A stretch of 64,000 nucleotides of DNA from NCBI GenBank assembly GCA_023053575.1, contig JAKZAP010000020.1:18037998-18101997 (forward strand), in the 5' to 3' direction. Both the position numbers and the translations under genes were made by a program. The stretch is from Branchinecta lynchi (lineage: Eukaryota; Arthropoda; Branchiopoda; Anostraca; Branchinectidae). Below the pieces are notes generated by a model. The model had not been told where the DNA came from and searched no databases. It saw only the letters and a list, made by a program, of their open reading frames with translations. Positions 10,473 to 20,300 of the stretch are shown here, piece after piece. Each line of letters begins with the position of its first letter. Position 1 is the first letter of the stretch.

Positions 10473-13400
10473 TTCAGTCGGTCTGTCGGTCTGTCGGTCC
10501 CGGTTTTGCTAGTTTGGGCACTTCCAGATAAGCTAGGACGATGAAACTTGGCAAGCATATCGAGGAACTGGACCAGATTAAATTAGAAATTGTCGCTTCC
10601 TCGATCCGACCATCTGGAGGGGAGTGGAGGGAGGGGGAATCCGGGAAAAATAGGAAAAATGAGATATTTTTAGCTTACGAACGGGTGATCGGATCTTAAT
10701 GAAACTTAATACATGGAAGGACTTCGTGTCTCAGACCCTCCATTTTAAATCCAGACCGGATCCGGTGACACTGGGGGGAGTTAGAGGGGGAAACCGGAAA
10801 TCTTGGAAAATACTTAGAGTGGAGGGATCCGAATGAAACTTGGTGGAAAGTACAAGCAAACGTCCTAGATACGTGACTGATATAACCGGAACGGATCCGC
10901 TCAATTTGGGGGAGTTGGGGGGGGGGGGGGGAGAAGTCCGAATTTGTAGTGATCCCGCGAGTTCCGTGGTTCCTGATGTGCTGGGACGATGGAAATTGAC
11001 AGGCATGTCTGGGACCCGACCAGCTTAAATAGGAAATCATCAATTCCCCGATTTGACCATCTGGGGGGGGGGGAGTGGAGGGAGGGTGAAGCCAAAATTT
11101 GAGGTATTTTTAGCTTGCGAACGGGTGATCGGATCTTGATGAAAATTGATAATTAGGATGACCTCGTGTCTCAGACACCTCCCTTTAAATCCGGGCCGGA
11201 TCCGATGACACTGGGGGGAGTTGGAGGAGGGAACCGGAAATTTTGAGAAACGCTTAAAGTGGAGGGATCGGGATGAAACTTGGTGGGAAAAACAAGCACA
11301 GGTCCTAGACACGTCATTGACATAACCGGACCGGATCAGGGCACTGTGGGGGAGTTGGGGTGGGGAACCGGAAATTTTGAGAAACGCTTAAAGTGGAGGG
11401 ATCGGGATGAAACTTGGTGGGAAAAACAAACACAGGTCCTAGACACGTCATTGACATAACCGGACCGGATCCGATGACACTGGGGGGAGTTGGAGGAGGG
11501 AACCGGAAATTTTGAGAAACGCTTAAAGTGGAGGGATCGGGATGAAACTAGGTGGGAAAAACAAGCACAGGTCCTCGACACGTCATTGACATAACCGGAC
11601 CGGATCAGGGCACTGTGGGGGAGTTGGGGTGGGGGTCCGGATTTCTAGCGATCCCGCGAGTTCGGCATACTTCCTGATGTCCTAGGGCGATGAAACTTGG
11701 CAGGTATGTCAGGGATCCGAACAGATTGACTTGAGAACAGCCGTTTCCCCGACCCGACCATCGTGGGGGGAGTGGGTGGATGGGGAGTCCGGAATCTAGT
11801 GGCGTGCATAACTTTTGAACGGGTGATCGGATCTTGATGAAAATTGATATTTAGGATGACCTCGTGTCTCAGACACCTCACTTTAAATCCGGGCCGGATC
11901 CGATGACACTGGGGGGAGTTGGAGGAGGGAACCGGAAATTTTGAGAAACGCTTAAAGTGGAGGGATCGGGATGAAACTTGGTAGGAAAAACAAGCACAGG
12001 TCCTAGACACGTCATTGACATAACCGGACCGGATCCGATGACACTGGGGGGAGTTGGAGGAGGAAACCGGAAGCTTTGAGAAACGCTTAAAGTGGAGGGA
12101 TCGGGATGAAACTTGGTGGGAAAAACAAGCACAGGTCCTCGACACGTCATTGACATAACCGGACCGGATCAGGGCACTGTGGGGGAGTTGGGGTGGGGGT
12201 CCAGATTTCTAGCGATCCCGCGAGTTCGGCATACTTCCTGATGTCCTAGGGCGATGAAACTTGGCAGGTATGTCAGGGATCCGAACAGATTGACTTGAGA
12301 ACAGCCGTTTCCCCGACCCGACCATCGTGGGGGGAGTGGGTGGATGGGGAGTCCGGAATCTAGTTGCGTGCATAACTTTTGAACAGGTGATCGGATTTGA
12401 ATGAAACTTGTCTGGTGAGCTATCGCCTCGGACGTTCAGTGTCACGTCCGGGTCGGGTCCGATACCTGTGGGGATGGGGGGGGGGGAACTCAAGAAACTC
12501 TAAAAGCAGAGGGATTGGGACGAAACTTAATGGATGGAACAAGCATTAGGCCTAGATGAAATTGACGGAGCAGATGGTTTCGGGGCTCTGTGGGGGGAGT
12601 TGGAGGGGGTTTCCTGGAATTCCGGTAGTCGTGAGTTAGAATAGTTCCAGATGTAAAACGACAACAAAACTTTGCAGGCATATTAGCGACCCGAATTATC
12701 TTGACTTAAAAACCTGACACAACACACCCCCGGAAACTTCCGTTCCTAGATCCGAGCATTTTTGGGGGAGCAAGAGAAGAGAAATATGGAAATTGACTTC
12801 TTTAAATTGCGAACGAGTGGTCTGATTCGAGTGAAACTTCATGGGTGATACGAATCGATGGCCTCGACATGTAAAACATGCGTTCGAACCATATGCGACC
12901 ACGATTAGGGGAATTGAGGGTGGGGGACTTTTGACATGCACAAAAACCAAACGGATGGACCGAATGAGATGCAATTCGACAGTGCCGAGTTTATGCGGCC
13001 TAGATTTGTTATTTGGCGTCCGGGCCGGAGTCGGCCAAGGTAGGGGGGGGGGTACTGGAAACTTGCAGATAGGCTATGCTCCAATTTCAGTCAAACTTGA
13101 TGAGGGAATTAAGAGATTGGGCCCGAACCGGCTCCGACAACGTTGGTGGGAAGGGGGGGGGGTACCGGAACTTTCCAAAAATGCTCAGATTCGAGTGAAA
13201 CTTGGTAGATGGTATAAACGAAGATGCTTTAGGTGGTCGATTTTTTTTTATTCCGAACCAGATTCGGCCACGGTAGGTGGAAATAGAGTGAGTACCGGAA
13301 ATCGTGTAGCACGTCTAGGGATCAAACAAATGGATTTATTGGGATGAAAGTTTGAACAGTCATGTGCATTTGCTACAGACAATCGAGACGATGCCGGAAC

Positions 13401-13542
13401 TGCTCAGAAATGAGTGAAACTAAATATCCTATTTCTATTTCCGAACCGCCTTTTTGGATGGCGGGTGTATTTTGTGACGTTCTCATCTACTTTCTTGTAC
13501 AGCCTACTCGTACAAGTGCCATATGAGCTCGTAGCTCTTGTT
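10473..13542 (+). mobile_element. Repeat family B, complete-length copy 2 (lacks the 5' hairpin)
   Basis: It begins directly after copy 1 at the (GTCGGTCT)n block and runs to CTTGTACAGCCTACTCGTACAAG plus GCCATATGAGCTCGTAGCTC at 13,493-13,542. It is nearly identical over 3 kb to 48,779-51,738. In 11,272-12,253 the motif GATGAAA(A/C)(T/A)T recurs at 11,272, 11,406, 11,541, 11,689, 11,836, 11,970, 12,105 and 12,253, giving spacings of 134, 135, 148, 147, 134, 135 and 148 bp. G-runs of 7-16 sit at regular places. The 80-170-codon open frames on both strands are readings of these units and are repeated in the other copies. Confidence 0.7.
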
Positions 13543-13679
13543 CTCTTCTTCTCTTTTTGTTTTATAGTATTGTACAAGGTATATAATCATTTATTTTTCG
13601 TGGTCTGGTCTGCGTTTTTAATATTATAGCCGATGGAACCATGCACTATTTTCTTTGCTTTCATGATAGGCATAAATTG

Positions 13680-13870
13680 TTTTGTTTTAAAAATTCCTTC
13701 AGCCCAAGCTGACGGCGAATCTTATTTTGGTAGTGGCATATAGTTACACTGTTCAGCTTGAGCCTGAAGAGGACCATTGCCAAGAAAGGCCGAAATATTG
13801 CTCTAATAGGTTTCAGCTGACGTTTCCATTTGTCACTATCAATTGTTGTATTGATTTTGTTTAAATACAG
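13680..13870 (+). repeat. Dispersed repeat H
   Basis: TTCCTTCAGCCCAAGCTGACGG is followed by GAGGACCATTGCCAAGAAAGG and GCCGAAATATTGCTC. This is a foldback-like copy related to 1,225, 23,560 and 61,550. Confidence 0.55.
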
Positions 13871-13997
13871 ATCAAAGAAACCGAAAAAAGTAGAAAGCTG
13901 AAGGAAGAAAAGAAAATAGGCGAATCCGAGGAATTGCTTCAGCACGATACAAAAGGCCTAGCTTGTACTTGGAGAAAGTGTATATACAGAAGATTCA

Positions 13998-14447
13998 GGT
14001 AGCGTTCCAGTGAAGTTATTACAAGTTACGATGATAAAGGAGGGACGAGCGCCGCAATGTGGTAGTTATCACGCTCTCTGGAACGAAAATATCAACAACG
14101 CAAACATACGTCATCACACATACAGGAGTTCCTGCAGAACCAATAGTTATTATTACTTAAAATGCTCGCGACCATCATAAGTAAATTGTAACGATCGTAA
14201 CAGTCGTAGAACGAAGGTAGCGTTCCAGCAGCTTATTATTAGTTACGATCGTTACAATTCTTGTTATTATTGCCGCGAGCATCATAAGAGATAATAACCA
14301 TCGGTTCTGCAGGAACTCCCGTAAGAGTGATGACGTATGTCCGCTTTATTATTATTTTCGTTCCAGAGAGCGTGGTAACAACCACAATACGGCGCTCGCG
14401 CCTCCTCTTATCGTCGTAATTTGTAATAACTTCACTGGAACGCTACC
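13998..14447. mobile_element. 450-bp foldback element with ~205-bp arms
   Basis: Arms 13,998-14,201 and 14,242-14,447 are near-complete reverse complements around a 40-nt spacer. Ends are GGTAGCGTTCCAG and CTGGAACGCTACC. Shared internal blocks include GGAGTTCCTGCAGAACC, CACGCTCTCTGGAACGAAAA and GTAACGATCGTAAC. There is no coding capacity, so this is a MITE or foldback transposon. Confidence 0.8.
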
Positions 14448-14558
14448 GAAAATACTAAGTGGGAGGAGCCAATTTCCTTATTACGGCGGGGTCTGGAACG
14501 GCAATAATAACAAGAATAGTAACGATCGTAACTAATAATAAGTTGCTGGAACGTTACC
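14216..14558. mobile_element. Second foldback element interlocked with the first
   Basis: Arms of 60 bp at 14,216-14,275 and 14,499-14,558 are inverted copies with five or so mismatches, and have the same GGTA(G/A)CGTTCCAG ends as the first element. The left arm lies in the spacer and right arm of the first element, so the two palindromes overlap and are not nested cleanly. Confidence 0.75.
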
Positions 14559-14732
14559 TCAGTCAAACTCCGCATCAACGATGAACTGTTTGTTGCGAAT
14601 GCGTAAAGGTCGTTTTCCGTGGCGTATTTTCTGTCCCACACGTTTGTCACGGAATCAGAAGGCTTTGAACCGCAGAAAGTGAAACTCGCCGAAATCGCGT
14701 TTTGTCAGTCTTTTGGTGGCAATTTGAAATGC
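14558..14732 (-). CDS. Possible minus-strand exon, function unknown
   Basis: The minus strand shows a pyrimidine-rich acceptor (ATTCTTCTATTTCAG at 14,733-14,747) and a donor GAG|GTAACG at 14,557. One frame runs from the acceptor for 25 codons to a stop (begins AFQIATKRLTK), as a last exon would. Another frame is open for the second half and up to the donor (contains KYATENDLYAFATNSS). Neither is recognised. The donor GT lies inside the end of the foldback element and the acceptor abuts a 5'-truncated LINE, so the signals may be coincidental. Confidence 0.25.
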
Positions 14733-14749
14733 CTGAAATAGAAGAATAG

Positions 14750-15062
14750 ATTCGAATTATCCTTGGGAATTGCTATACGTCTTATGAAGAAAGCCTAAGG
14801 AATTTATCTCTGACGACCTTGAAGGGGCGAAGGCATAAGCTGATCATGGATTTTGGTCTGAAAAGCCTCTGCTCAGAAAAACATCGGGATATTTTACTGA
14901 AGTTCGAAAATGGGAAATGTGTGCGAATTTCGACCCGGTACAAGGGGGCAGACAAAGTCCTTGGGTCTTCAAAAACTTAAGCCCCTGCCAACAAAATCAT
15001 CCGAGAGGTACCTGAATTCATTTGTCCCTTATTTTATTGATTATTTTAACTCGACAAATTTG
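14750..15062 (+). mobile_element. Non-LTR retrotransposon, ORF2 C-terminal remnant
   Basis: A frame of 76 codons to TAA at 14,978 reads YTSYEESLRNLSLTTLKGRR, then HKLIMDFGLKSL. This is the end of a LINE reverse transcriptase protein (the SYEEAL..L.L.TL..RR..L...F..K pattern). It is 5'-truncated at about 14,748. About 80 bp of 3' UTR-like sequence leads into a TAAG-rich tail. Confidence 0.75.
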
Positions 15063-15064
15063 TT

Positions 15065-15300
15065 TTATTGTAAGTAATAAGTAAGTAAGTAATTTATTTA
15101 TGACGCGCCATTTTGGAAAGCGGAGTAAATGAAGAACGTAAACAAAACACATACAAATACAGAAAAAGACACTTAATTTTTAATCTTCGATATGATTGTG
15201 TGTTCGATATGTTCGTTATGATTATAATCCGTTGGAATGTTGACAATCCGAGGCTAGCTGTATGCTATTGTGGAGAATTAAACCGATTTGACTTGATTTG
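15065..15300 (-). mobile_element. Retroelement 3' tail repeat J (reverse)
   Basis: (TAAG)n plus TAATTTATTTATGACGCGCC, ATTTTGGAAAGCGGAGTAAA and TGAAGAA recurs at 44,686-44,800; shorter cousins are at 45,056 and 45,588. The microsatellite end is on the left, so the element probably points left. Confidence 0.5.
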
Positions 15301-15464
15301 AAATGAAATCCCGGTAAATTGTAAAAAAATAGAATATAAGGCTTACGCACTTATCATTTTCCACTAGAAGGATCCGAAGTTCTATGTCTGCCTGCTTTAC
15401 AAAGCAGCTTATTCCTTACTTAATTTTTGAAAAAAATTGAATTTTCCGACAACTCTCGAGCCGC

Positions 15465-15700
15465 AAAATACTCTATATGACTAAGTCCAAAACACGCCAG
15501 CAATGCTCAGGAAGAAGGAGTATGCGCGTCCGTACGACTCAAACTGAACTACTCAAATTCTGTGTCAATGAATCACTGCGATCTTTGGGAGCAGCTCTGA
15601 CACCACTTCTGCCATTCTTCCACTAGATGCCCGGAGAGGTCGGAGATTTTGCATCGGCAAGGAGAGATAGTCATCAAGAGTATAGAAAATCACTTCGAAA
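15465..15700 (-). repeat. Dispersed repeat I
   Basis: TATATGACTAAGTCCAAAAC, then CACGCCAGC, CACCACTTCTGCC and GGCAAGGAGAGATAGTCATC. It matches 37,063-37,262 closely; the first 40 bp also occur at 61,173. Orientation is a guess. Confidence 0.6.
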
Positions 15701-16199
15701 GTCGTTTGTAAGGTTTGAGCCGTAGTGCGAGCCGCAAAGCCTTGTTAGCCACGGAAACAGATTTGTGGGTTACACAGAGACGATCGCGGAAATCCTCTTT
15801 TTGAGCCAGAGCCTCTTGTCGGGATTGTGGGAAAACGGTAGGTCTACGGGCGACAAAGGTCAAACCTCAGATTAGAACTTTTGTAACGTATGTAGGCTTC
15901 CCTGTCCAAATTTTCTCGTGACAAAATTATCGTTATTTTGTGTGTGTATTTGTTCGTTTTTGTTCTCAAACTAAGACGTATGAAGACGTGTGAAATTCTG
16001 TTTGAGCACTAATTAGTGATTTTTTAAAGGATTTTTACGGCAAGAAAAATAGAAAACAATATTTGTCCTAGGGGAAAAACAAAAATATTGTTTCCATCAG
16101 CTTAATTCTCGTTTATCAAGTCCATATCTAAACCTATGATGTTATTTTCGACTTCGATACAGTATTAAGGTTAAGGCAACTCATCGGTTTTGCACTGGG

Positions 16200-16372
16200 A
16201 GGGAAGGGATCGATTAGAAAGGGGAATGGAACGGGAGTGACACGGTGCAGGAGGAACGCGTACTAAAAACGGCAACGTTTCCGATTACAGTACGTCATTC
16301 CACTGTGTAGTACTAATTCTTCCTGCACCGTGTCGTTCCATTCCGTTCCAGTTATTAGTCGATCCCTTTTGT
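16200..16372. mobile_element. Small inverted-repeat MITE
   Basis: GGGATCGATTAGAAAGGGGAA and GACACGGTGCAGGAGGAA on the left are answered in reverse by TTCTTCCTGCACCGTGTCG and ATTAGTCGATCCCTTT on the right. Total length is about 170 bp with a ~50-bp spacer. Confidence 0.6.
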
Positions 16373-16406
16373 GATTGATACTCGTATTTGATAGCTTGAT
16401 CACACG

Positions 16407-16600
16407 CAGGCCCGTATCCAGGAATTTATTTCCGGGGGGGGTGCCTTTCGGGGGGAGTTTTCGCCTGCGGGTCGGACAAAAAAGCACAAAAAACACATGG
16501 ATCAGAGGGAAAAGCCTATAAATGGTTATTTTTGTAGGTTTCGGAGGGGGGGGTCAACCCTGTAACCCCCCCCCCCCCCCGCCCTGGACACGGCCTTGTT
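16407..16600 (+). mobile_element. TIR element with G/C homopolymer tracts
   Basis: The left end AGGCCCGTATCCAGG and right end CCTGGACACGGCCTT form imperfect terminal inverted repeats. The interior has GTCGGACAAAAAAGCAC, a G-run and a C-run of about 17. A second copy, inverted, lies at 60,740-60,918. It resembles a hAT-type MITE; target duplications were not clear. Confidence 0.55.
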
Positions 16601-16679
16601 CACACAGGACCGAAATAAGCGCGTAAACAGCGGCTTGGGTTGACGGTAGAATTAAAAAGAAAACCCTTATTCCAAATAT

Positions 16680-17815
16680 TCCTTTTTTGGGATCCCAAAA
16701 CGTAAGTGGAGGGATACCTATGACATCGCAAAAGTTCTCCGTCCGTCTGTAAGCACGATAACTCTCGAAGGGAATGAGATATTTCGATGAAACTTGGTGT
16801 GAGGATTCGTTGGGTCGTCGGACCAGTCGAGTTCGTAGATGGGCTTTGTAGCCCTACATTTAGGGGTGGGGGAGGGGGTTCAGATTAAGGGACAAACAAA
16901 ATATTTGGAAACAGCTAATGTGATATTCGATTATGGGGTAAAAAAAACATGCTGAGCACGATGGTGAAAACCATTTTGTCATCGGACGTATAGTTCGCCC
17001 GAAATCTGGCAAAAACCGGAAAGTTTGTTAAAAGTAAAAGTTTTATTTCGAGTTGATTAGATGTTCGAGTTAGGGGTAGGAAGACATGCTGAAGACGATG
17101 GTGAAAACCATTTTCTCGACGGTCAAGTAGTTCGCCCGGAATCCGGCCGAAACCGGAAAGTTTGTTAAAATTAAAAGTTTTATTTCGAGTTGATTAGATG
17201 TTGGATTTAGGGCAAGAAGACATGCTGAACACTAATGTGAAAACAATTTTCTACCCGGACATGTAGTTCGCCCGGAATCCGGAGAAAACCGGAAAGTTGG
17301 TTAAAAGTAAAAGTTTAATTCGAAGTTGATTATTTATGGGTAAAAAGACATGCAGAAGACGATGGTGAAAATCGTTTTCTCGCCGAACAACTAGTTCGCC
17401 CGGAATCCGGCCAAAACCGGAAAATTTGTTAAAAGCAAAACTACGATTAGATGACAGATTAAGGGGTAAGAACAGAGGCTGAGTCGGTATATGACAATGG
17501 TTTTTTACCCGGACATATAATTATTCCGGAATCCGGTTTTAAACCGAATTTTGTTAAGTCAAACTTTTATTCAAAGTTGATTAGATTTTCTTTATAGGGC
17601 TGGTTTGTTACGCTGGTTTTGTTTCTGTATTTTTTTTTTCCTGGACTAGTAGTTCGCTCGGAAATCGGCAGGAAGTCTCGGTCAGTATCTTCAAAATAGA
17701 TATGGCTTATAGAGGCATATCCTGTCCAGGACTGGATCTGGCGAAGACAAGACTCGATTGTCTGAATCAAACATTAGATTTGTGGGATCCCGTCGACACC
17801 TTTGGTCTTGTTGTA
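16680..17815 (+). repeat. GGGATCCC-bounded repeat, + oriented arm
   Basis: It opens with a palindrome TTTTTGGGATCCCAAAA, then GTAAGTGGAGGGATACC, GTCCGTCTGTAAGCACGATA and CGATGAAACTTGG. Five degenerate tandem units follow (spacing 137, 136, 128, 127 bp measured on CCGGAAA at 17,016, 17,153, 17,289, 17,417 and 17,544), each with CGCCCGGAATCCGGCC. It closes with GAAGACAAGACTCGATTGTC and TGTGGGATCCCGTC near 17,790. The inverted partner is at 27,250-28,190. Confidence 0.75.
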
Positions 17816-19320
17816 ACAGAATATATAAAATTAACACAGAAATCTTGTGAGTTTGTCAAAGTCAAATATTGTTGGCTTGTAGTCTTTAGACTGAGAAGAA
17901 TGTCACAGATCGAATATTGACAGATTTCTGGCGACTCTGCAATTTTAGGTTAAAAAGCAACTAAAATTAATTTAAATATTTTTACTTTTAAAATCTGAAC
18001 ATAAAATATAATTAATAACAAATATAAATAAAATAAGGACTGAAATCATCTAGTGTTGTTTAGTCACACCGTTGAATGGACAAATTATTATTTTTTCAAA
18101 GAAAAACATAACGAAAACAAATATTAGACATAAACAGAACATACGCCGTTAAAATTAGAAAATTATTCTTCCTTTTTTTTCGAGATTATTTAGTAATCCT
18201 GGTATGCTTAATGTAAAAATCATGTTATATTCACATTGGTCTGACGGATTTGAACTGGATTGACCAAAAAATCCCCAACTTGGACCTAAATCCTTTAATT
18301 ACATTCTGTTTGCGGTCCCCAGAGTCGTCCAAGGTCACATTCCAAAGGATATAGTTTCTCCCGATAGGTGATCGCGATGAAAATCTGCGCCTGTAGAGAG
18401 ATTGCACCCTACCCGATGAAAATGGATATTGCTACTCCATCATCACGGGATGGTAACAAAAAAATTTAACATTGGGACTATCAACTTTGATATTAAATTA
18501 TCGTCGTTTGGTCGTCAGTCTGAGCCAGGGACTTGATCGAAATCTTAATTGGGCCATTTCTTAATCCTATAATTCTATTTTTGCAAAAGAGTTTTCGTGG
18601 AAGTAAGAGCTTGTACGATTCGAAGTTTGAACAAAAACGGAGTCTCGAATCCTATTGGTCGGTTATGACGTGTGATTGAAAAAACCACCAATATGAAGCA
18701 GTATTCGTTTTGTAGTGAAAGTTTCAAGCCATCAAACTCTCATTTCTGATCAAACTTTTCGATAAAGCTGTCATTATACAATTAAGAAAAAACTAGGAAT
18801 CGTGTTCAGCTATTTACAGGCTTATAATAGTAATAAAACATTGATAAATTGGTCTTAAATTACTCTTTTTCTACTCTTATGCGTTTTCGTTGGGTAGGCT
18901 GCAATCTCTCTATTTGGAAGATCGGCGGCTGATTTGGGATTTTTTTCAATTGCTATTTACGCGCGTAAATTAGCCGCTGATCGAGAATCGGTCGCTGTTT
19001 CAGACCCGTGTGAACAAGCTATGATCTTGGCGGACTCTGATTTCTAAGGAAAACCTTGAAGAGTAAGTCTGATCCTATATATACTATACATGTACGTATT
19101 GTATATTATATGTATAACGAGGAAGGCAGGACCCCTGTTCAGATTTGCTTTTTCTTCTTACTTGAAATATTTCGAGATTCGGATCCTTTTTTTGCAACCT
19201 CATTGACGAATGTGTCAAGGCTACCACGTTTTTGTAGCCGACCTGGATATGGTCGGCTACAAAAAGTTCAATTTTTTTTTTCACAAGTTCATTCTCCAGC
19301 TCGAGGTTAAAGATGACCCT
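17816..19320. other. Mostly AT-rich sequence, nothing recognised
   Basis: No exon, LINE motif or clear repeat was found. A hairpin-like inverted pair GTAGCCGACCTGG / CATATGGTCGGCTAC lies near 19,233-19,262. Confidence 0.4.
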
Positions 19321-19324
19321 TCTT

Positions 19325-19470
19325 CTAAAGGATGGACGAGTTTCAGTTTAGTTTCAGTTTTAGTATATTCATAAAAAATAAAAATACCATTAACTCCTTA
19401 TGGACCCACCATAAGGCCTGGCAATGGGCGTGACTTATTCTTTATGCATATAGTCTTAAGGGAAACAAAC
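19325..19470 (-). mobile_element. Probable retroelement 3' tail (TTTCAG-rich)
   Basis: Repeats of AGTTTCAGTTT are followed by ATAAAAATACC and CTTATGGACCCACCATAAGGCC. The layout resembles the 43,935 tail (AGTTC)n followed by TTTTATTAAAATC. It is likely the end of a minus-strand retroelement. Confidence 0.35.
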
Positions 19471-19570
19471 CAAAGAAATAAAAAAAAAGAAGAATGAATG
19501 CAAAACAAACTGACAAGGAAAATCCACTAACGAACGATCTTCCATCAACAAAGCGAGTGGTAAGCGAGAT

Positions 19571-19783
19571 TTAACAATGATAAGGCTCCGTAATCTTTAA
19601 GGCCTGTAGAGCGGCATCGTCCTTAATCAAGACTGTTCTCGTACCAGGGGGTAAACCGACAATTTTGCAACTAATCTGTCTCGAGTAATTCGGTCTGACA
19701 CGATGAACACTCTTTAACGGGAGTATTTTTTCTCCGTCTGGTAAAACTGTACGGTTTTGGGTTGGTTTAGTAGTAGAACAGTT
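19571..19783 (-). CDS. Unrecognised minus-strand open frame (70 codons, no ATG)
   Basis: The frame reads NRTVLPDGEKILPLKSVH and later CKIVGLPPGTRTVLIKDDA before TAA. Codon choice looks protein-like and there are no repeats. A LINE tail abuts its upstream side. It could be a broken piece of a retroelement polyprotein (a retropepsin-adjacent segment is one guess) or an exon. No family assignment is claimed. Confidence 0.25.
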   Translation of the reverse strand, partial: NCSTTKPTQNRTVLPDGEKILPLKSVHRVRPNYSRQISCKIVGLPPGTRTVLIKDDAALQALKITEPYHC

Positions 19784-20300
19784 TTATTGAAAAAATAAAC
19801 ATTTTGTTTTCAATGGCACAACAAAAGCGGGGCTTGCGAGGCAGTGCTAACTTGTAGGAGATACAAAAAAAAAAAAAAGGAGAAGAGAGAGTATGGAGAA
19901 TGAGACAATGTACCGATACCAAAACAAAACAAAAACATTAACAAAAAACATTACCTTACGTGACCCTCAAACAACAAAACACAACTAACAAAAAATATAT
20001 AAATCTTACATAAAACAAACCTGAAAGAAAAATGTATTTAATCAATTTCGAAGGTATACCTGCTGAGCAACTCCATACGTAGATCCGACTTAAACTGGTT
20101 AAAATTACCTATTTCCTAATACCTTTACTTAGTTTATTCCACAGCTTGGAATCTCTGTAAATAATGGAGAAGGAAGACCTACTTGTAACTAGCCGAGGAA
20201 CCTCAATATTTCCTCGTATCCGAGTATTCTGTTGATGAACATCTGACCTCTCACAAAAAATATTCCTGCAAAACAATCCGGAAGGCTCTCATTGTAATAC
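19784..20300 (-). mobile_element. Non-LTR retrotransposon 3' end with ORF2 C-terminus
   Basis: On the minus strand 20,290-20,040 reads NTRIRGNIEVPRLVTSRSSF then RDSKLWNKLSKGIRK, and after a shift NQFKSDLRMELL. This is the LINE C-terminal pattern (R....VPR..TS...S....G..LWN.LP..I......FK..L). In-frame stops show it is dead. The tail runs to an AATAAA-containing end at 19,784. Confidence 0.7.

Noticed and set aside
11645..12145. Long Pro/Ser-rich minus-strand frames, up to 198 codons, repeated in both 3-kb copies
   Set aside because: They read through tandem DNA units (period 134/148 bp, not always a multiple of three) and several frames are open at once. The unit lacks stops by composition; no coding signature beyond that.
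12841..13347. 168-176-codon + strand frame present in both family B copies
   Set aside because: Gly/Arg-rich, built around G-runs whose length differs between copies, and the same region is open on the other strand. It is treated as repeat sequence.
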